Assembly (NCBI GenBank): GCA_036562265.1
Contig: DATCKS010000052.1
Location: 1-8,478 of the forward strand
Length of the DNA: 8,478 nucleotides
Direction: 5' to 3'
From: DASVDK01 sp036562265 [NCBI: Thermodesulfobacteriota bacterium]
GTDB taxonomy: Bacteria > DASVDK01
Under the pieces are notes generated by a model. That model had not been told where the DNA came from. It searched no databases and saw only the letters and a list, made by a program, of their open reading frames with translations. A program made the translations under genes and the position numbers. Shown here one piece after another: positions 1 through 7,868 of the stretch; position 1 is the stretch's first letter; each line of letters begins with the position of its first letter.

Positions 1-95
1 CCACGTACCGACTGGACGTCACCTGAGGCGCCGGCCCAAGGACGGGGCCGACGACACCGGACCCCGCGAATGGACAGGGGACAGGAGGTCTCGCC
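1..95 (+). other. Leader upstream of the first binding-protein gene, with a possible gene tail
   Basis: In the third frame the first bases read Thr-Tyr-Arg-Leu-Asp-Val-Thr and then a TGA at 24-26, which could be the C-terminus of an upstream gene cut by the window edge; seven codons are too few to be sure. A short inverted repeat follows: CGGCCC at 32-37 pairs with GGGCCG at 45-50 around a 7-base loop. It has no T tract, so it is at best a weak terminator candidate. I see no convincing -35/-10 pair here; the operon promoter is either unrecognisable or lies further upstream. Confidence 0.3.
83..88 (+). promoter_or_regulatory. Ribosome binding site of first binding protein
   Basis: A perfect AGGAGG (continuing as AGGAGGT) lies seven bases before the ATG at 96. 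It is the best Shine-Dalgarno sequence in the window. It fixes the start of the gene and suggests that this periplasmic component, usually needed in excess over the membrane parts, is translated strongly. Confidence 0.85.
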
Positions 96-1661
96 ATGCG
101 TATCCGACCCATGCTGGTCCTCACGGCGACCGGGCTCCTCCTCGGGCTCGCCCAGGCGGCCTGGGCCCAGTCTCCGGCCGCCGGCACCATCCGGGTCGCG
201 CTGAACTCCGACATCCGGAGCACCAACCCCGGCGTGAACCGGGACGCCAACACCGACACGGTGCTCCTGCACGTCGTCGAGGGGCTCGTCGCCTTCACCG
301 AGAACGGCGGGGTGGGCCCGCTCCTGGCCGAGTCGATCGCCCTGTCCGACGACGGCAAGACCTACACCTTCACGCTGCGCCAGGGGGTCCGCTTCCACAA
401 CGGCGCGCCGCTCACGGCCGACGACGTGGTCTGGACCTGGCGGCGCTACCTCGACCCGGCGACGCGCTGGCGCTGCCTCTCGGAGTTCGACGGTCGCGGC
501 TTCATGAAGATCACGAGCGTCGAGGCGAAGGACCCGCGGACCGTCGTCTTCCGCCTCGATCGGCCGAGCGCCCTCTTCCTCGGGATGATGGCGCGGGCCG
601 ACTGCGGCGGCTCCGGCATCCTGCACCGCGACTCGGTCGGCGCCGACGGCTCGTGGAAGGCGCCGATCGGCACCGGGCCCTTCACGCTCGGGGAGTGGCG
701 CAAGGGGGAGTACGTCGAGCTGGTCCGCTTCCCCGGCTACGTGTCGCGCCCCGGCCCGCGCGACGGCCTGACGGGGGGCAAGACGGCGCTGGTGGAGAAG
801 GTTCGCTTCGTCGTCATCCCCGACGGCTCGGCGGCGAAGGCGGCGCTCCTCAACGGCTCGATCGACGTGCTGCCGGACCTCGAGACGAACCTCCTCGCCG
901 ACCTGAAGGGCCGGACGGACGTGACGACCGAGATCGCGCACACGATGGGGCTGAACGCCATCCTGTTCCAGACCAAGGATCCGCTCATCGGGGACGTGCG
1001 CATCCGGCAGGCGATCGCGCTGGCGATCGACACGGCCGAGATCGTCGGCGTCGTCACGCAGGGCCTCGCCAGGCCGAACAACTCGCCGATCCCGGTCTCG
1101 AGCCCCTACTACTCCGCGGTCCAGAGCCGGCGGATCACCCGCGACCTCGCCAGGGCGAAGCAGCTGCTCGCCGAGGCGGGCTATCGCGGCCAGCCGATCA
1201 AGCTGATCGCCAACAAGCGCTACTCGAGCACCTTCGACGCCGCCGTCCTCGTCCAGGCGATGGCTCGCGAGGCCGGCATCGCGATCGACATCGAGGTGCT
1301 CGAGTGGGCGACCCAGCTCGACCGGTACGGGAAGGGGGACTACCAGATGATGTCCTTCCCCTACTCGGCGAGGCTCGACCCGTCGCTCAGCTTCGAGATG
1401 GTCATGGGGCCGAAGGCGACGCAGCCGCGCAAGGTCTGGGACAACCCGGAGGCGCAGGCGCTCCTCGCCGAGTCGATGGCGGTGTCGGACCAGGCGCGGC
1501 GGCAGGCGATCCTCGACGACCTCTACCGGCGCTTCCTCGACGACATGCCGATGATCGTCCTCTACAACGGGCTGCAGATCGCCGCCTGGCGCACCGGCGT
1601 CACGGGCTACGCCCCGTTCCCGATGGGCGTGTCGCGCCTGTGGGGCGTCTCGAAGCGCTGA
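96..1661 (+). CDS. ABC transporter substrate-binding protein, family 5 (peptide/nickel/opine type)
   Basis: This is a 521-residue periplasmic solute-binding protein of the SBP_bac_5 family, which captures oligopeptides or other small solutes for a Dpp/Opp-type importer. Residues 1-24 form a Sec signal peptide: basic MRIR start, leucine/alanine-rich core, cleavage after Ala-Trp-Ala. There is no lipobox cysteine, so the protein should be soluble in the periplasm. Family landmarks are YTFTLRQGVRFHNG from residue 90, followed by PLTADDVVWTW, the GTGPF motif at 192-196, and a C-terminal lobe ending RLWGVSKR. Length fits the family. It has only two cysteines, at about 127 and 170, probably a disulfide in the oxidising periplasm. 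The ATG at 96 is set by the AGGAGG at 83. It is the first gene of the cassette, seven bases before the permease. The ligand cannot be read from sequence; peptides, opines or glutathione are all possible. Confidence 0.95.
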   Translation: MRIRPMLVLTATGLLLGLAQAAWAQSPAAGTIRVALNSDIRSTNPGVNRDANTDTVLLHVVEGLVAFTENGGVGPLLAESIALSDDGKTYTFTLRQGVRFHNGAPLTADDVVWTWRRYLDPATRWRCLSEFDGRGFMKITSVEAKDPRTVVFRLDRPSALFLGMMARADCGGSGILHRDSVGADGSWKAPIGTGPFTLGEWRKGEYVELVRFPGYVSRPGPRDGLTGGKTALVEKVRFVVIPDGSAAKAALLNGSIDVLPDLETNLLADLKGRTDVTTEIAHTMGLNAILFQTKDPLIGDVRIRQAIALAIDTAEIVGVVTQGLARPNNSPIPVSSPYYSAVQSRRITRDLARAKQLLAEAGYRGQPIKLIANKRYSSTFDAAVLVQAMAREAGIAIDIEVLEWATQLDRYGKGDYQMMSFPYSARLDPSLSFEMVMGPKATQPRKVWDNPEAQALLAESMAVSDQARRQAILDDLYRRFLDDMPMIVLYNGLQIAAWRTGVTGYAPFPMGVSRLWGVSKR

Positions 1662-1668
1662 GACCGCC

Positions 1669-2613
1669 GTGGCGGCGTACGCGCTGAAGCGGCTGCTCCA
1701 GACGGTGCCGACGCTCTTGCTCGTCTCGGCCGCCGTCTTCGCGCTGATCCGCCTCGTCCCCGGCGATCCGGCGCAGCTCATGCTGGGCGACGCGGCCGAC
1801 GCCGCCGAGATCGCCGAGCTGCGGCGCCACCTCGGCCTCGACGAGCCGATCCCGGTGCAGTTCGTCTACTGGCTCGGCCGCGCCCTGGTCGGCGACCTCG
1901 GCCGGTCGATCACGAACGAGCTGCCGGTTCTGCCGCTGATCCTCGAACGCTTCCAGGTGACCGCGACGATCGTGATCGTCGCGGTCGCCCTGGCGGCCGC
2001 GATCGCCGTTCCGGCCGGCATGGCGGCCGCCTGGCGGCAGAACAGTCCGGGAGACCTCCTGATCGTTGCGGGGGCCACACTCCTCCTGTCGATCCCGAGC
2101 TTCTGGCTCGGGCTCCTGCTCCTCCTGTTCTTCGGACTCAAGCTCGGCTGGCTGCCGGTGATCGGCTACGTGCCGTTCTCCGAGGACGTCGGCCAGGCCG
2201 TCCGCTACGTGATCCTGCCGGTCGCAACCCTCGTCCTGGTCGAGACCGGCGTCATCGTCAGGATGGCGCGAGCGAGCACCATCGAGGTCCTCCGCCTCGA
2301 GTACATCACCCACGCGCGTGCCAAGGGGGTTCCCGAAGGGCTCGTCCTCTGGCGCCACGCCCTGCCGAACGCCTTCGCCCCCACCTGGACCCTGATCGGC
2401 CTCATCCTCGGCAACCTCCTCGGCGGGATCGCGGTCGTCGAGACCGTGTTCACCCTCCCGGGGCTCGGCCGCCTGCTCGTCGACTCGATCTTCGCGCGGG
2501 ACTACCCGGTGGTGCAGGGCTGCCTCCTCCTCACGGCCTTCGTCTACGTCGTGGTGAACCTCGTGGTGGACCTCTGCTACCCGCTCTTCGACCCGCGGGT
2601 CTCGGCCGAATGA
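1669..2613 (+). CDS. ABC transporter permease, DppB/OppB/GsiC type
   Basis: This 314-residue inner-membrane permease is one of two channel subunits of the importer. The N-terminus, KRLLQTVPTLLLVSAAVFAL, is the first membrane helix (about residues 9-29) and is followed by the family motif VPGDPAQLMLG. Further hydrophobic segments lie near 95-118, 129-155, 180-198, 235-260 and 284-310, giving the usual six helices. The cytoplasmic EAA loop that docks on the ATPase is at about 212-235 (YITHARAKGVPEG, then RHALPNA). The protein ends in the typical LFDPR motif. The start is GTG at 1669; the first helix then begins at the normal distance, although only a weak ribosome binding site is visible. It follows the binding-protein stop by seven bases and its stop overlaps the next start in ATGA, so the pair is translationally coupled. 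DppB, OppB and GsiC cannot be separated by eye. Confidence 0.95.
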   Translation: MAAYALKRLLQTVPTLLLVSAAVFALIRLVPGDPAQLMLGDAADAAEIAELRRHLGLDEPIPVQFVYWLGRALVGDLGRSITNELPVLPLILERFQVTATIVIVAVALAAAIAVPAGMAAAWRQNSPGDLLIVAGATLLLSIPSFWLGLLLLLFFGLKLGWLPVIGYVPFSEDVGQAVRYVILPVATLVLVETGVIVRMARASTIEVLRLEYITHARAKGVPEGLVLWRHALPNAFAPTWTLIGLILGNLLGGIAVVETVFTLPGLGRLLVDSIFARDYPVVQGCLLLTAFVYVVVNLVVDLCYPLFDPRVSAE

Positions 2614-3416
2614 AGGCCAACGCCCTGATCGGCGGCACGCTCGTCGGCCTCCTCGCCGCGACCGCCCTCACCGCGGCCGTCTGGACGCCGTTCGACCCGC
2701 TGGCGATCGACCTTCGCGCCCGGCTCGAGCCCCCCTCGGCCCGCCACTGGCTCGGGACCGACGAGTTCGGCCGCGACGTGTTGAGCCGCATCATGGCGGG
2801 CGCCGGGACGAGCACCTTGATCGCCCTCTCGACGGTCGTCGTCGCCGTCGGCGCCGGCGCCGTGGTGGGGGTCGTGGCCGGCTACCTGCGCGGCTCGACC
2901 GACCGGATCCTCATGGCGGTGAACGACGCGCTCCTCGCCTTCCCCGGCATCCTCCTCGCGCTCGGCCTCATGGCCGTCGTCGGGCCGACCACGTACGGCC
3001 TCGTCCTGGCGCTCGGGATCGCCTACGCGCCGTCCGTGGTGCGGGTCGTGCGCGGCACCGTGCTCTCGATCCGCGAGAAGGAGTACATCGAGGCCTCCCG
3101 CATGATCGGCGACTCCGGCGTGTACACCATGGTGCGCCACGTGCTGCCCAACTGCGTCGCGCCGCTGACCGTCCTCGCGACCAACCTGTTCGGGACGGTC
3201 GTGCTCGCCGAGAGCGCGCTCTCCTTCCTCGGGCTCGGCGTGCCGCCTCCCGCGCCGACCTGGGGCAACATGCTCGCCGCGAGCCGGCCGTACATGGAGG
3301 CCGCGGTGTGGCTGAGCCTGGCGCCGGGCCTCTGCATCGCGCTCACCCTGGTCGGCGTGAACCTCCTCGGGGACGCGCTGCGCGACCGGCTCGACCCCCG
3401 GATGGCCGTGGCGTGA
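2610..3416 (+). CDS. ABC transporter permease, DppC/OppC/GsiD type
   Basis: This 268-residue inner-membrane permease is the partner of the preceding DppB-like subunit. It has a first helix at about residues 6-25, then the diagnostic HWLGTDEFGRDVLSRI segment from residue 46. The EAA loop is at about 158-181 (EYIEASRMIG, then RHVLPN). It also carries LSFLGLGVPPPAPTWGNML and the terminal NLLGDALRDRLDPR, all hallmarks of DppC/OppC proteins. It is slightly shorter than many relatives (often 280-300) because the N-terminal cytoplasmic tail is minimal; the protein starts almost directly with the first helix. The ATG at 2610 overlaps the previous stop (ATGA). The TGA at 3414-3416 overlaps the GTG of the ATPase gene (GTGA), so all three are likely coupled in translation. 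Confidence 0.95.
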   Translation: MKANALIGGTLVGLLAATALTAAVWTPFDPLAIDLRARLEPPSARHWLGTDEFGRDVLSRIMAGAGTSTLIALSTVVVAVGAGAVVGVVAGYLRGSTDRILMAVNDALLAFPGILLALGLMAVVGPTTYGLVLALGIAYAPSVVRVVRGTVLSIREKEYIEASRMIGDSGVYTMVRHVLPNCVAPLTVLATNLFGTVVLAESALSFLGLGVPPPAPTWGNMLAASRPYMEAAVWLSLAPGLCIALTLVGVNLLGDALRDRLDPRMAVA

Positions 3417-5032
3417 CGGGCACGGGCCCTGCGCCCCTGCTCGAGGTCGAGCGGCTTCGGCTCGTCGCGGCCGGGCCCGAGCCGCTCGTCGACGACCTCA
3501 CCTTCGACGTCGGGCGGGGCGAGGTCGTCGCCCTGCTCGGCGAGTCGGGGAGCGGCAAGACGCTGGCCGCGCGGGCCATCCTGAGGCTCCTGCCGCCGGG
3601 CGTCCGGCAGGTCGGCGGGCGGATCACCCTCGACGGGGAGGACCTCGCGTCGCTGCCGCCCTCCCGCCTGCGCCGGCTGCGCGGCGCCGCCGTCGGCATG
3701 GTCTTCCAGGAGCCGATGGTGTCGCTCAACCCGGCGCTCACCGTCGGCGCGCAGATGGCCGAGGGGCTCCGCCTCCACACCCGGCTCACCAGGGCCGAGA
3801 TCCGGGAGCGCTGCCTCGCCATGCTCAGGCGGGTGCAGATCGCCGATCCGGAGCGGTGTCTCGGCGCCTTTCCGCACGAGTTCTCGGGCGGCATGCGCCA
3901 GCGCATCATGCTCGCCTCGGCGATGCTGCTTCGGCCGAAGCTCCTCATCGCCGACGAGCCGACGACCGCCCTCGACACGCTCACCCAGCGCGAGGTCCTC
4001 GACCTCCTGGTCGAACTCACGCGCGACCACGGCACCGCCGTCCTCCTGATCACGCACAACCTGCGGCTCGTGGCGCGCTACGCGCAGCGCGCCGTCGTGC
4101 TCAGGCGGGGGGCCCTCGTCGAGGCGGGACCGGCGGCCGAGATCCTGTCGCGCCCGCGCGACCCCTACACGCGGCAGCTGATCGAGGCGCTGCCGCGGCG
4201 CGGTCCGGCGCGACCGCTCCGGCGCGAGGAGCCGCCGGTCATCGTCGCCGAGAACCTCTCGGTGGTCTTTCCCGGCCGGCGGCGCTTCCTGCGCACGACG
4301 CCCGGCCGCACGGCCGTCGACCGGGTGAGCCTGGCCGTGTACCCGGGCGAGATCGTCGCCGTCGTCGGCGGCAGCGGCTCCGGCAAGACGACGCTCGGGC
4401 GCGCCATCCTGCGCCTCGTCCCGGCGAGCGGCGGCACGATCCGCTTCCGGGGCGAGGACCTCCTGACGGCCGGGCCGGAGGCGTTCCGCCGCTTCCGGCT
4501 CGCCTGCCAGATGGTCTTCCAGGACCCCTACTCCTCCCTCGACCCGCGCATGCGGATCGGCGACATCGTCGCCGCGCCGCTGCGCCACCTGCCGGAGATG
4601 AGCCGGGCCGCGCGCCGCGCCCGCGTCGCCGAGGTGCTCGACGAGGTCGGCCTGGCCGGCTTCGAGCGCCGCTACCCGCACGAACTGTCGGGCGGCCAGC
4701 GCCAGCGGGTCGCGATCGCCCGGGCGATCGTGCGGCGGCCCGCCTTCGTCGTGGCCGACGAGCCGGTCTCGGCCCTCGACATGACGATCCAGCAGCAGGT
4801 GCTCGCGCTCTTCACGTCGCTGCAGAAGCAGTACCGGTTCGCCTGCCTCTTCATCTCCCACGACCTCGCCGCGGTGGAGCAGATCGCCGACCGGGTGCTG
4901 GTCATGCAGCAGGGGCGCATCGTCGAGAGCGGCACGCGCGACGAGGTCTTCGACCGGCCGCAGCACCCCTACACCCGGGCGCTCCTCAGGGCGGCGCTCA
5001 TGACGGAGGGCCCTTCCGCGGCGGCGGGGTGA
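3413..5032 (+). CDS. Fused dipeptide-type ABC transporter ATPase (DppD-DppF / YejF / GsiA-like)
   Basis: This 539-residue protein carries two complete nucleotide-binding domains in one chain and powers the two permeases. Domain 1: Walker A GESGSGKT at 43-50, Q-loop Gln99, signature FSGGMRQR at 157-164, Walker B LLIADE at 177-182, switch His215 in ITHNL. Domain 2: Walker A GGSGSGKT at 319-326, Q-loop Gln370, signature LSGGQRQR at 425-432, Walker B FVVADE at 445-450, switch His483 in ISHDL. Both sites therefore look catalytically intact. After each domain comes a short oligo_HPY stretch (RDPYTRQLIEALP, and HPYTRALLRAAL). Neither has the C-terminal cysteine cluster found in many DppD/OppD proteins. 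The GTG start at 3413 overlaps the permease stop (GTGA). The frame stays open further upstream, to 3308, but that would lie inside the permease gene. Most relatives in other bacteria are either two genes or fused like this one. Confidence 0.95.
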   Translation: MTGTGPAPLLEVERLRLVAAGPEPLVDDLTFDVGRGEVVALLGESGSGKTLAARAILRLLPPGVRQVGGRITLDGEDLASLPPSRLRRLRGAAVGMVFQEPMVSLNPALTVGAQMAEGLRLHTRLTRAEIRERCLAMLRRVQIADPERCLGAFPHEFSGGMRQRIMLASAMLLRPKLLIADEPTTALDTLTQREVLDLLVELTRDHGTAVLLITHNLRLVARYAQRAVVLRRGALVEAGPAAEILSRPRDPYTRQLIEALPRRGPARPLRREEPPVIVAENLSVVFPGRRRFLRTTPGRTAVDRVSLAVYPGEIVAVVGGSGSGKTTLGRAILRLVPASGGTIRFRGEDLLTAGPEAFRRFRLACQMVFQDPYSSLDPRMRIGDIVAAPLRHLPEMSRAARRARVAEVLDEVGLAGFERRYPHELSGGQRQRVAIARAIVRRPAFVVADEPVSALDMTIQQQVLALFTSLQKQYRFACLFISHDLAAVEQIADRVLVMQQGRIVESGTRDEVFDRPQHPYTRALLRAALMTEGPSAAAG

Positions 5033-5035
5033 GAG

Positions 5036-5064
5036 TTGACGGGCCCCTCTCGCGGCCGTACCCT
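5036..5064 (+). promoter_or_regulatory. Candidate internal promoter (TTGACG-17-TACCCT) before the peptidase gene
   Basis: TTGACG at 5036-5041 matches five of six bases of the sigma-70 -35 box. Exactly 17 bases later, TACCCT at 5059-5064 keeps the three most conserved -10 positions (TA...T). Transcription would start about seven bases on, at 5071-5072, which is the ATG of the M20 gene. That ATG has no usable Shine-Dalgarno, so a leaderless transcript is possible. In DNA this GC-rich the pairing is unlikely but not excluded by chance. The same TTG at 5036 could instead be the translation start of the gene. Confidence 0.35.
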
Positions 5065-5071
5065 CCGGGAG

Positions 5072-6322
5072 ATGCCCTCGCGCGCTGCCGATCTCGCCCG
5101 CGCCGCCGCCTGCGCGGTGGACGCCGATCTCGTGGTCGAGCTTGCGCAGAGCCTCGTGCGCATCGACTCGGTCGTCCGGCCCGCCACGGGCGGCGGCGAG
5201 GCGGCCTGCGTCGCCTGGCTCGAGTCGTACCTGCGCGGCCGCGGCCTCGCGCCGGTCGTCCACGAGGTCCTCCCCGGGCGGCCGAACCTGGTCGTGGACG
5301 TCCCCTTCGCCGGTCGCCCCGGCCGCGGGCGGCGGCGCCGCCTCCTCTTCGAGGGCCACACCGACGTCGTCACCGAAGGGGACCTCGCCCTCTGGACCCG
5401 CGACCCCTTCGGGGCCGAGATCGTGGACGGCCGCCTCTACGGACGGGGCGCCTGCGACATGAAGGGGGGGCTTGCGGCCGCCCTTGCCGCCATCGACGCC
5501 CTCCGTCGCGTCGCGCCCGACCTGCCGGGCGACATCCGCCTCGCCTGCCTCGCCGACGAGGAGGGGATGATGCGGGGCGTCAAGCGCTTCATCGAGGAGG
5601 GCCTCGCCCGGGACGTCGACGGCGCGATCGTCTGCGAGCCCGAGGAGCTGGAACTCTGCCTCGTCCAGAAGGGGGCGATGCGGGTCGTCGTCGACCTCAC
5701 GGGGCGCATGGCGCACGGCGCCATGCCGTACGCCGGCGCCAACCCCGTTCCCGCCGCGGCCGAGGTGGTGCGCGGCGCCGTCCGCCTCGACGAGGAGATC
5801 CGCGCGCGGATGGGCGTCCACCCCTACCTCGGCGCGCCGTACCTCACGCCGACGATCCTCGCGGCCCCGCCGGCCGGCGAGGCCCAGCTCAACGTCGTGC
5901 CGGCCCGGGCGCGGGTCGGCCTCGACGTGCGGACCATCCCCGGCCAGGACCACCGCGCCCTCGAGCGCGACCTCTGCGCCCTGGCCGCCGGGGCCGTCGC
6001 GGCCTCCCCCGGCGTCTCGGCCGAGGTCACCGTCGTCGACGACCGGCCGGTCGTCGAGACGCCGCCCGACGCCCGCGTGGTGCGGGCGCTCGAAGCCGCC
6101 TGCCCCATCGCGCTCGGCCGGCCGCCGCGCTACGGCGGCGTGCCGGGCTCGACCGACGGCACCTTCCTCGCGGCGTGGGCCGGCGTCCCGGTGGTCGTCG
6201 TCGGCCCCGGGACCCGAACCGTGCCGCACCAGGCCGACGAGTGGGTCGGCGTGGACGACCTCGTGGCCTCGGCCCGCCTCTACGCGGCGGCCGCGGTGCT
6301 CTTCCTCATGGAGGACGAATGA
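5072..6322 (+). CDS. M20 family metallopeptidase/deacylase (ArgE/DapE/ACY1/CPG2 type)
   Basis: This is a 416-residue cytoplasmic di-zinc hydrolase; it has no signal peptide. The full M20 active-site set is visible: metal ligand His96 with Asp98 in EGHTDVV, bridging Asp129 in GRGACDMKGG, catalytic Glu163 and ligand Glu164 in ADEEG, Glu189 in CEPEE, and ligand His386 in VPHQADEW. His215 in MAHGAMPYAG lies in the dimerisation (lid) domain, and PGSTDGTF is near 358. The family cleaves peptide, N-acyl or carbamoyl bonds of amino-acid derivatives; here the imported compound is the likely substrate. The start is uncertain. ATG 5072 has no ribosome site but fits a candidate leaderless promoter. TTG 5036 has a GGTGA before it and lies three bases after the ATPase stop, adding 12 unconserved residues. 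The stop overlaps the next ATG (ATGA). ArgE, DapE or an amidohydrolase role cannot be told apart here. Confidence 0.92.
   Translation: MPSRAADLARAAACAVDADLVVELAQSLVRIDSVVRPATGGGEAACVAWLESYLRGRGLAPVVHEVLPGRPNLVVDVPFAGRPGRGRRRRLLFEGHTDVVTEGDLALWTRDPFGAEIVDGRLYGRGACDMKGGLAAALAAIDALRRVAPDLPGDIRLACLADEEGMMRGVKRFIEEGLARDVDGAIVCEPEELELCLVQKGAMRVVVDLTGRMAHGAMPYAGANPVPAAAEVVRGAVRLDEEIRARMGVHPYLGAPYLTPTILAAPPAGEAQLNVVPARARVGLDVRTIPGQDHRALERDLCALAAGAVAASPGVSAEVTVVDDRPVVETPPDARVVRALEAACPIALGRPPRYGGVPGSTDGTFLAAWAGVPVVVVGPGTRTVPHQADEWVGVDDLVASARLYAAAAVLFLMEDE
6310..6315 (+). promoter_or_regulatory. Ribosome binding site of second binding protein
   Basis: GGAGGA lies inside the last codons of the peptidase gene. 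It sits 3-4 bases before the ATG at 6319 (the ATGA overlap) and 9-10 bases before a second ATG at 6325. Either start is possible. They differ by only two residues at the tip of the signal peptide. Confidence 0.65.
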
Positions 6323-7821
6323 CCATGCGGCGGACCCTGACGACCGCCCTCGCGCTGGCGGCGCTCCTTTTCGCCGCGGGCGCCGACGCCCAGACGCCGA
6401 CGCGCGGGGGGACCATCACCGTGGCGCTCAACGCCGAGCCGCCCCACCTCGACCCGACGGCGAGCACCTCGCAGGAGATCGCGCGGATGCTCTACGGGAA
6501 CGTCCTCGAGGGGCTCGTCCGCTTCGACGACGAGGGGCGGATCCTGCCGCTCCTGGCCGAGCGCTGGAGCGTCTCCAGGGACGGGCTCGTCTGGACCTTC
6601 ACCCTCAAGCCGGGCGTCAGGTTCCACGACGGCCAGCCGCTCACGGCGGCCGCCGTCAAGGCGAAGTTCGACCGGGCGCGGACGGCCGGCTCCGGGCACA
6701 CCAACCACGCCTACTACAAGGACATCACCGAGATCACGACCCCGGACGACAGGACCGTGACGTTCCGGCTCGCCACGGTGAACGCCGACTTCCTCTTCGA
6801 CCTCGCCCGGCCCGACTCGGTGATCCACGCGCCTGGCGACGTCGAGGCGCAGAAGACGCGCCCGGTCGGCACCGGGCCCTTCCGCTTCGTCGCCTGGGAT
6901 CGCGGCTCGGCCGTGCGGCTCGCCCGTTTCGACGGCTACCACGAGCCCGGCCTCCCCTACCTCGACGGCGCCGTCTTCCGCTTCCTCCCCGATCCGAGCG
7001 CGCAGATGGCGGCGCTCGAGGCGGGCGACCTCGACGTGATCGGCTACGCCCTGTCGCCCGAGAACGCCCTCAAGGTGAAGGGGAACCCGGCGCTGCGGCT
7101 GATCGAGGGGCGCACGACGACCGAGATCACGGTCGGCCTCAACAACTCCCGCCGCCCCTTCTCCGACGTGCGGGTGCGGCGGGCGATCGCCCACGCCACG
7201 AACCGGAAGGAGATCGTCGACGGCGCCATGTTCGGCTTCGGCACGCCGATCGGCTCGCACATGAGCCCGGGCGAGCGCTACTACGTCGACACCTCCGGCA
7301 CCTACCCCTACGACCCCGAGCGGGCGAAGGCGCTCCTTGCCGAGGCCGGCTACCCGAACGGCTTCGAGGCGACCTTCTCGCTGCCGGCCCCCTATCCCTA
7401 CGAGCGGCGGGCGGGGGAACTCCTCGCGGCCCAGCTCGCGAAGGTCGGCATCCGGCTGCGACTCGAGGTCGTCGAGTGGACGACCTGGCTCACGCGAATC
7501 TTCCGCAACGCCGACTACGACATGACCATCATCGGCCACTCGGAGCCGTTCGACATCGGCATCTACGCGAACCCCGGGTACTACTTCCGGTACGACAACC
7601 CCGAGTTCCGGGCGCTCCTCGAGAAGGGTCGCAAGACGCTCGACGAGGGCGAGCGGGCGAAGATCTACGCCGACCTCCAGCGGATGCTCGCGCGCGACGC
7701 CGTGAACGACTGGCTCTACAGCTCCCCCTACCTCGCCGCCACGCGGGCCACCGTGCAGGGGTGGTGGCGGCACCAGCCGACGCCGTCCATGAACCTGGTG
7801 CGCGTCTGGCTCGCGCGGTAG
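6319..7821 (+). CDS. Second ABC transporter substrate-binding protein, family 5
   Basis: This 500-residue periplasmic protein of the SBP_bac_5 family is a different subtype from the first binding protein. The Sec signal peptide spans residues 1-24 (basic MRR, alanine/leucine core, cleavage after Ala-Asp-Ala); there is no lipobox. Landmarks are GGTITVALNAEPPHLDPT after cleavage, the WTFTLKPGVRFHDGQPLTA segment around residue 102, GTGPF at 184-188, and a C-terminal lobe with YFRYDNPEF. It contains no cysteine at all, unlike the paired cysteines of the first binding protein. The gene overlaps the peptidase stop by four bases if ATG 6319 is used; ATG 6325 is the alternative. After it come 232 bases of repeats and then a DppB-like permease. 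The usual order (binding protein, then permeases) makes it the likely first gene of a second importer cassette, though it could also feed the first importer. Confidence 0.95.
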   Translation: MTMRRTLTTALALAALLFAAGADAQTPTRGGTITVALNAEPPHLDPTASTSQEIARMLYGNVLEGLVRFDDEGRILPLLAERWSVSRDGLVWTFTLKPGVRFHDGQPLTAAAVKAKFDRARTAGSGHTNHAYYKDITEITTPDDRTVTFRLATVNADFLFDLARPDSVIHAPGDVEAQKTRPVGTGPFRFVAWDRGSAVRLARFDGYHEPGLPYLDGAVFRFLPDPSAQMAALEAGDLDVIGYALSPENALKVKGNPALRLIEGRTTTEITVGLNNSRRPFSDVRVRRAIAHATNRKEIVDGAMFGFGTPIGSHMSPGERYYVDTSGTYPYDPERAKALLAEAGYPNGFEATFSLPAPYPYERRAGELLAAQLAKVGIRLRLEVVEWTTWLTRIFRNADYDMTIIGHSEPFDIGIYANPGYYFRYDNPEFRALLEKGRKTLDEGERAKIYADLQRMLARDAVNDWLYSSPYLAATRATVQGWWRHQPTPSMNLVRVWLAR

Positions 7822-7868
7822 GTCGTGCCGTGAGCCGAAAGGCCGGCTCGAGGGGCCGCCCCGCCAGG

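Noticed and set aside
653-1687. Alternative + strand frame inside the first binding-protein gene (344 codons)
   Set aside because: Low-complexity Arg/Gly/Ala/Pro translation overlapping a clear family-5 binding protein in another frame.
3308-3412. Upstream extension of the ATPase reading frame
   Set aside because: The frame is open, but these codons lie within the DppC-like gene and translate to an unconserved Pro/Arg-rich stretch. The GTG at 3413, in a GTGA overlap, gives the standard N-terminus.
3023-6229. Long open frame of 1068 codons on the minus strand, spanning the ATPase and peptidase genes
   Set aside because: Its translation is low-complexity and rich in Arg, Gly, Asp, Glu and Ala with no recognisable domain, while the + strand there carries complete, motif-rich genes. 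Long antisense frames are expected in high-GC DNA because stop codons are rare.
3856-6318. Open + strand frame running from inside the ATPase gene through the peptidase gene into the second binding protein
   Set aside because: Only the part from 6319 reads as a real protein. The upstream part is an out-of-frame, Arg/Pro/Gly-rich shadow of the ATPase and peptidase genes.
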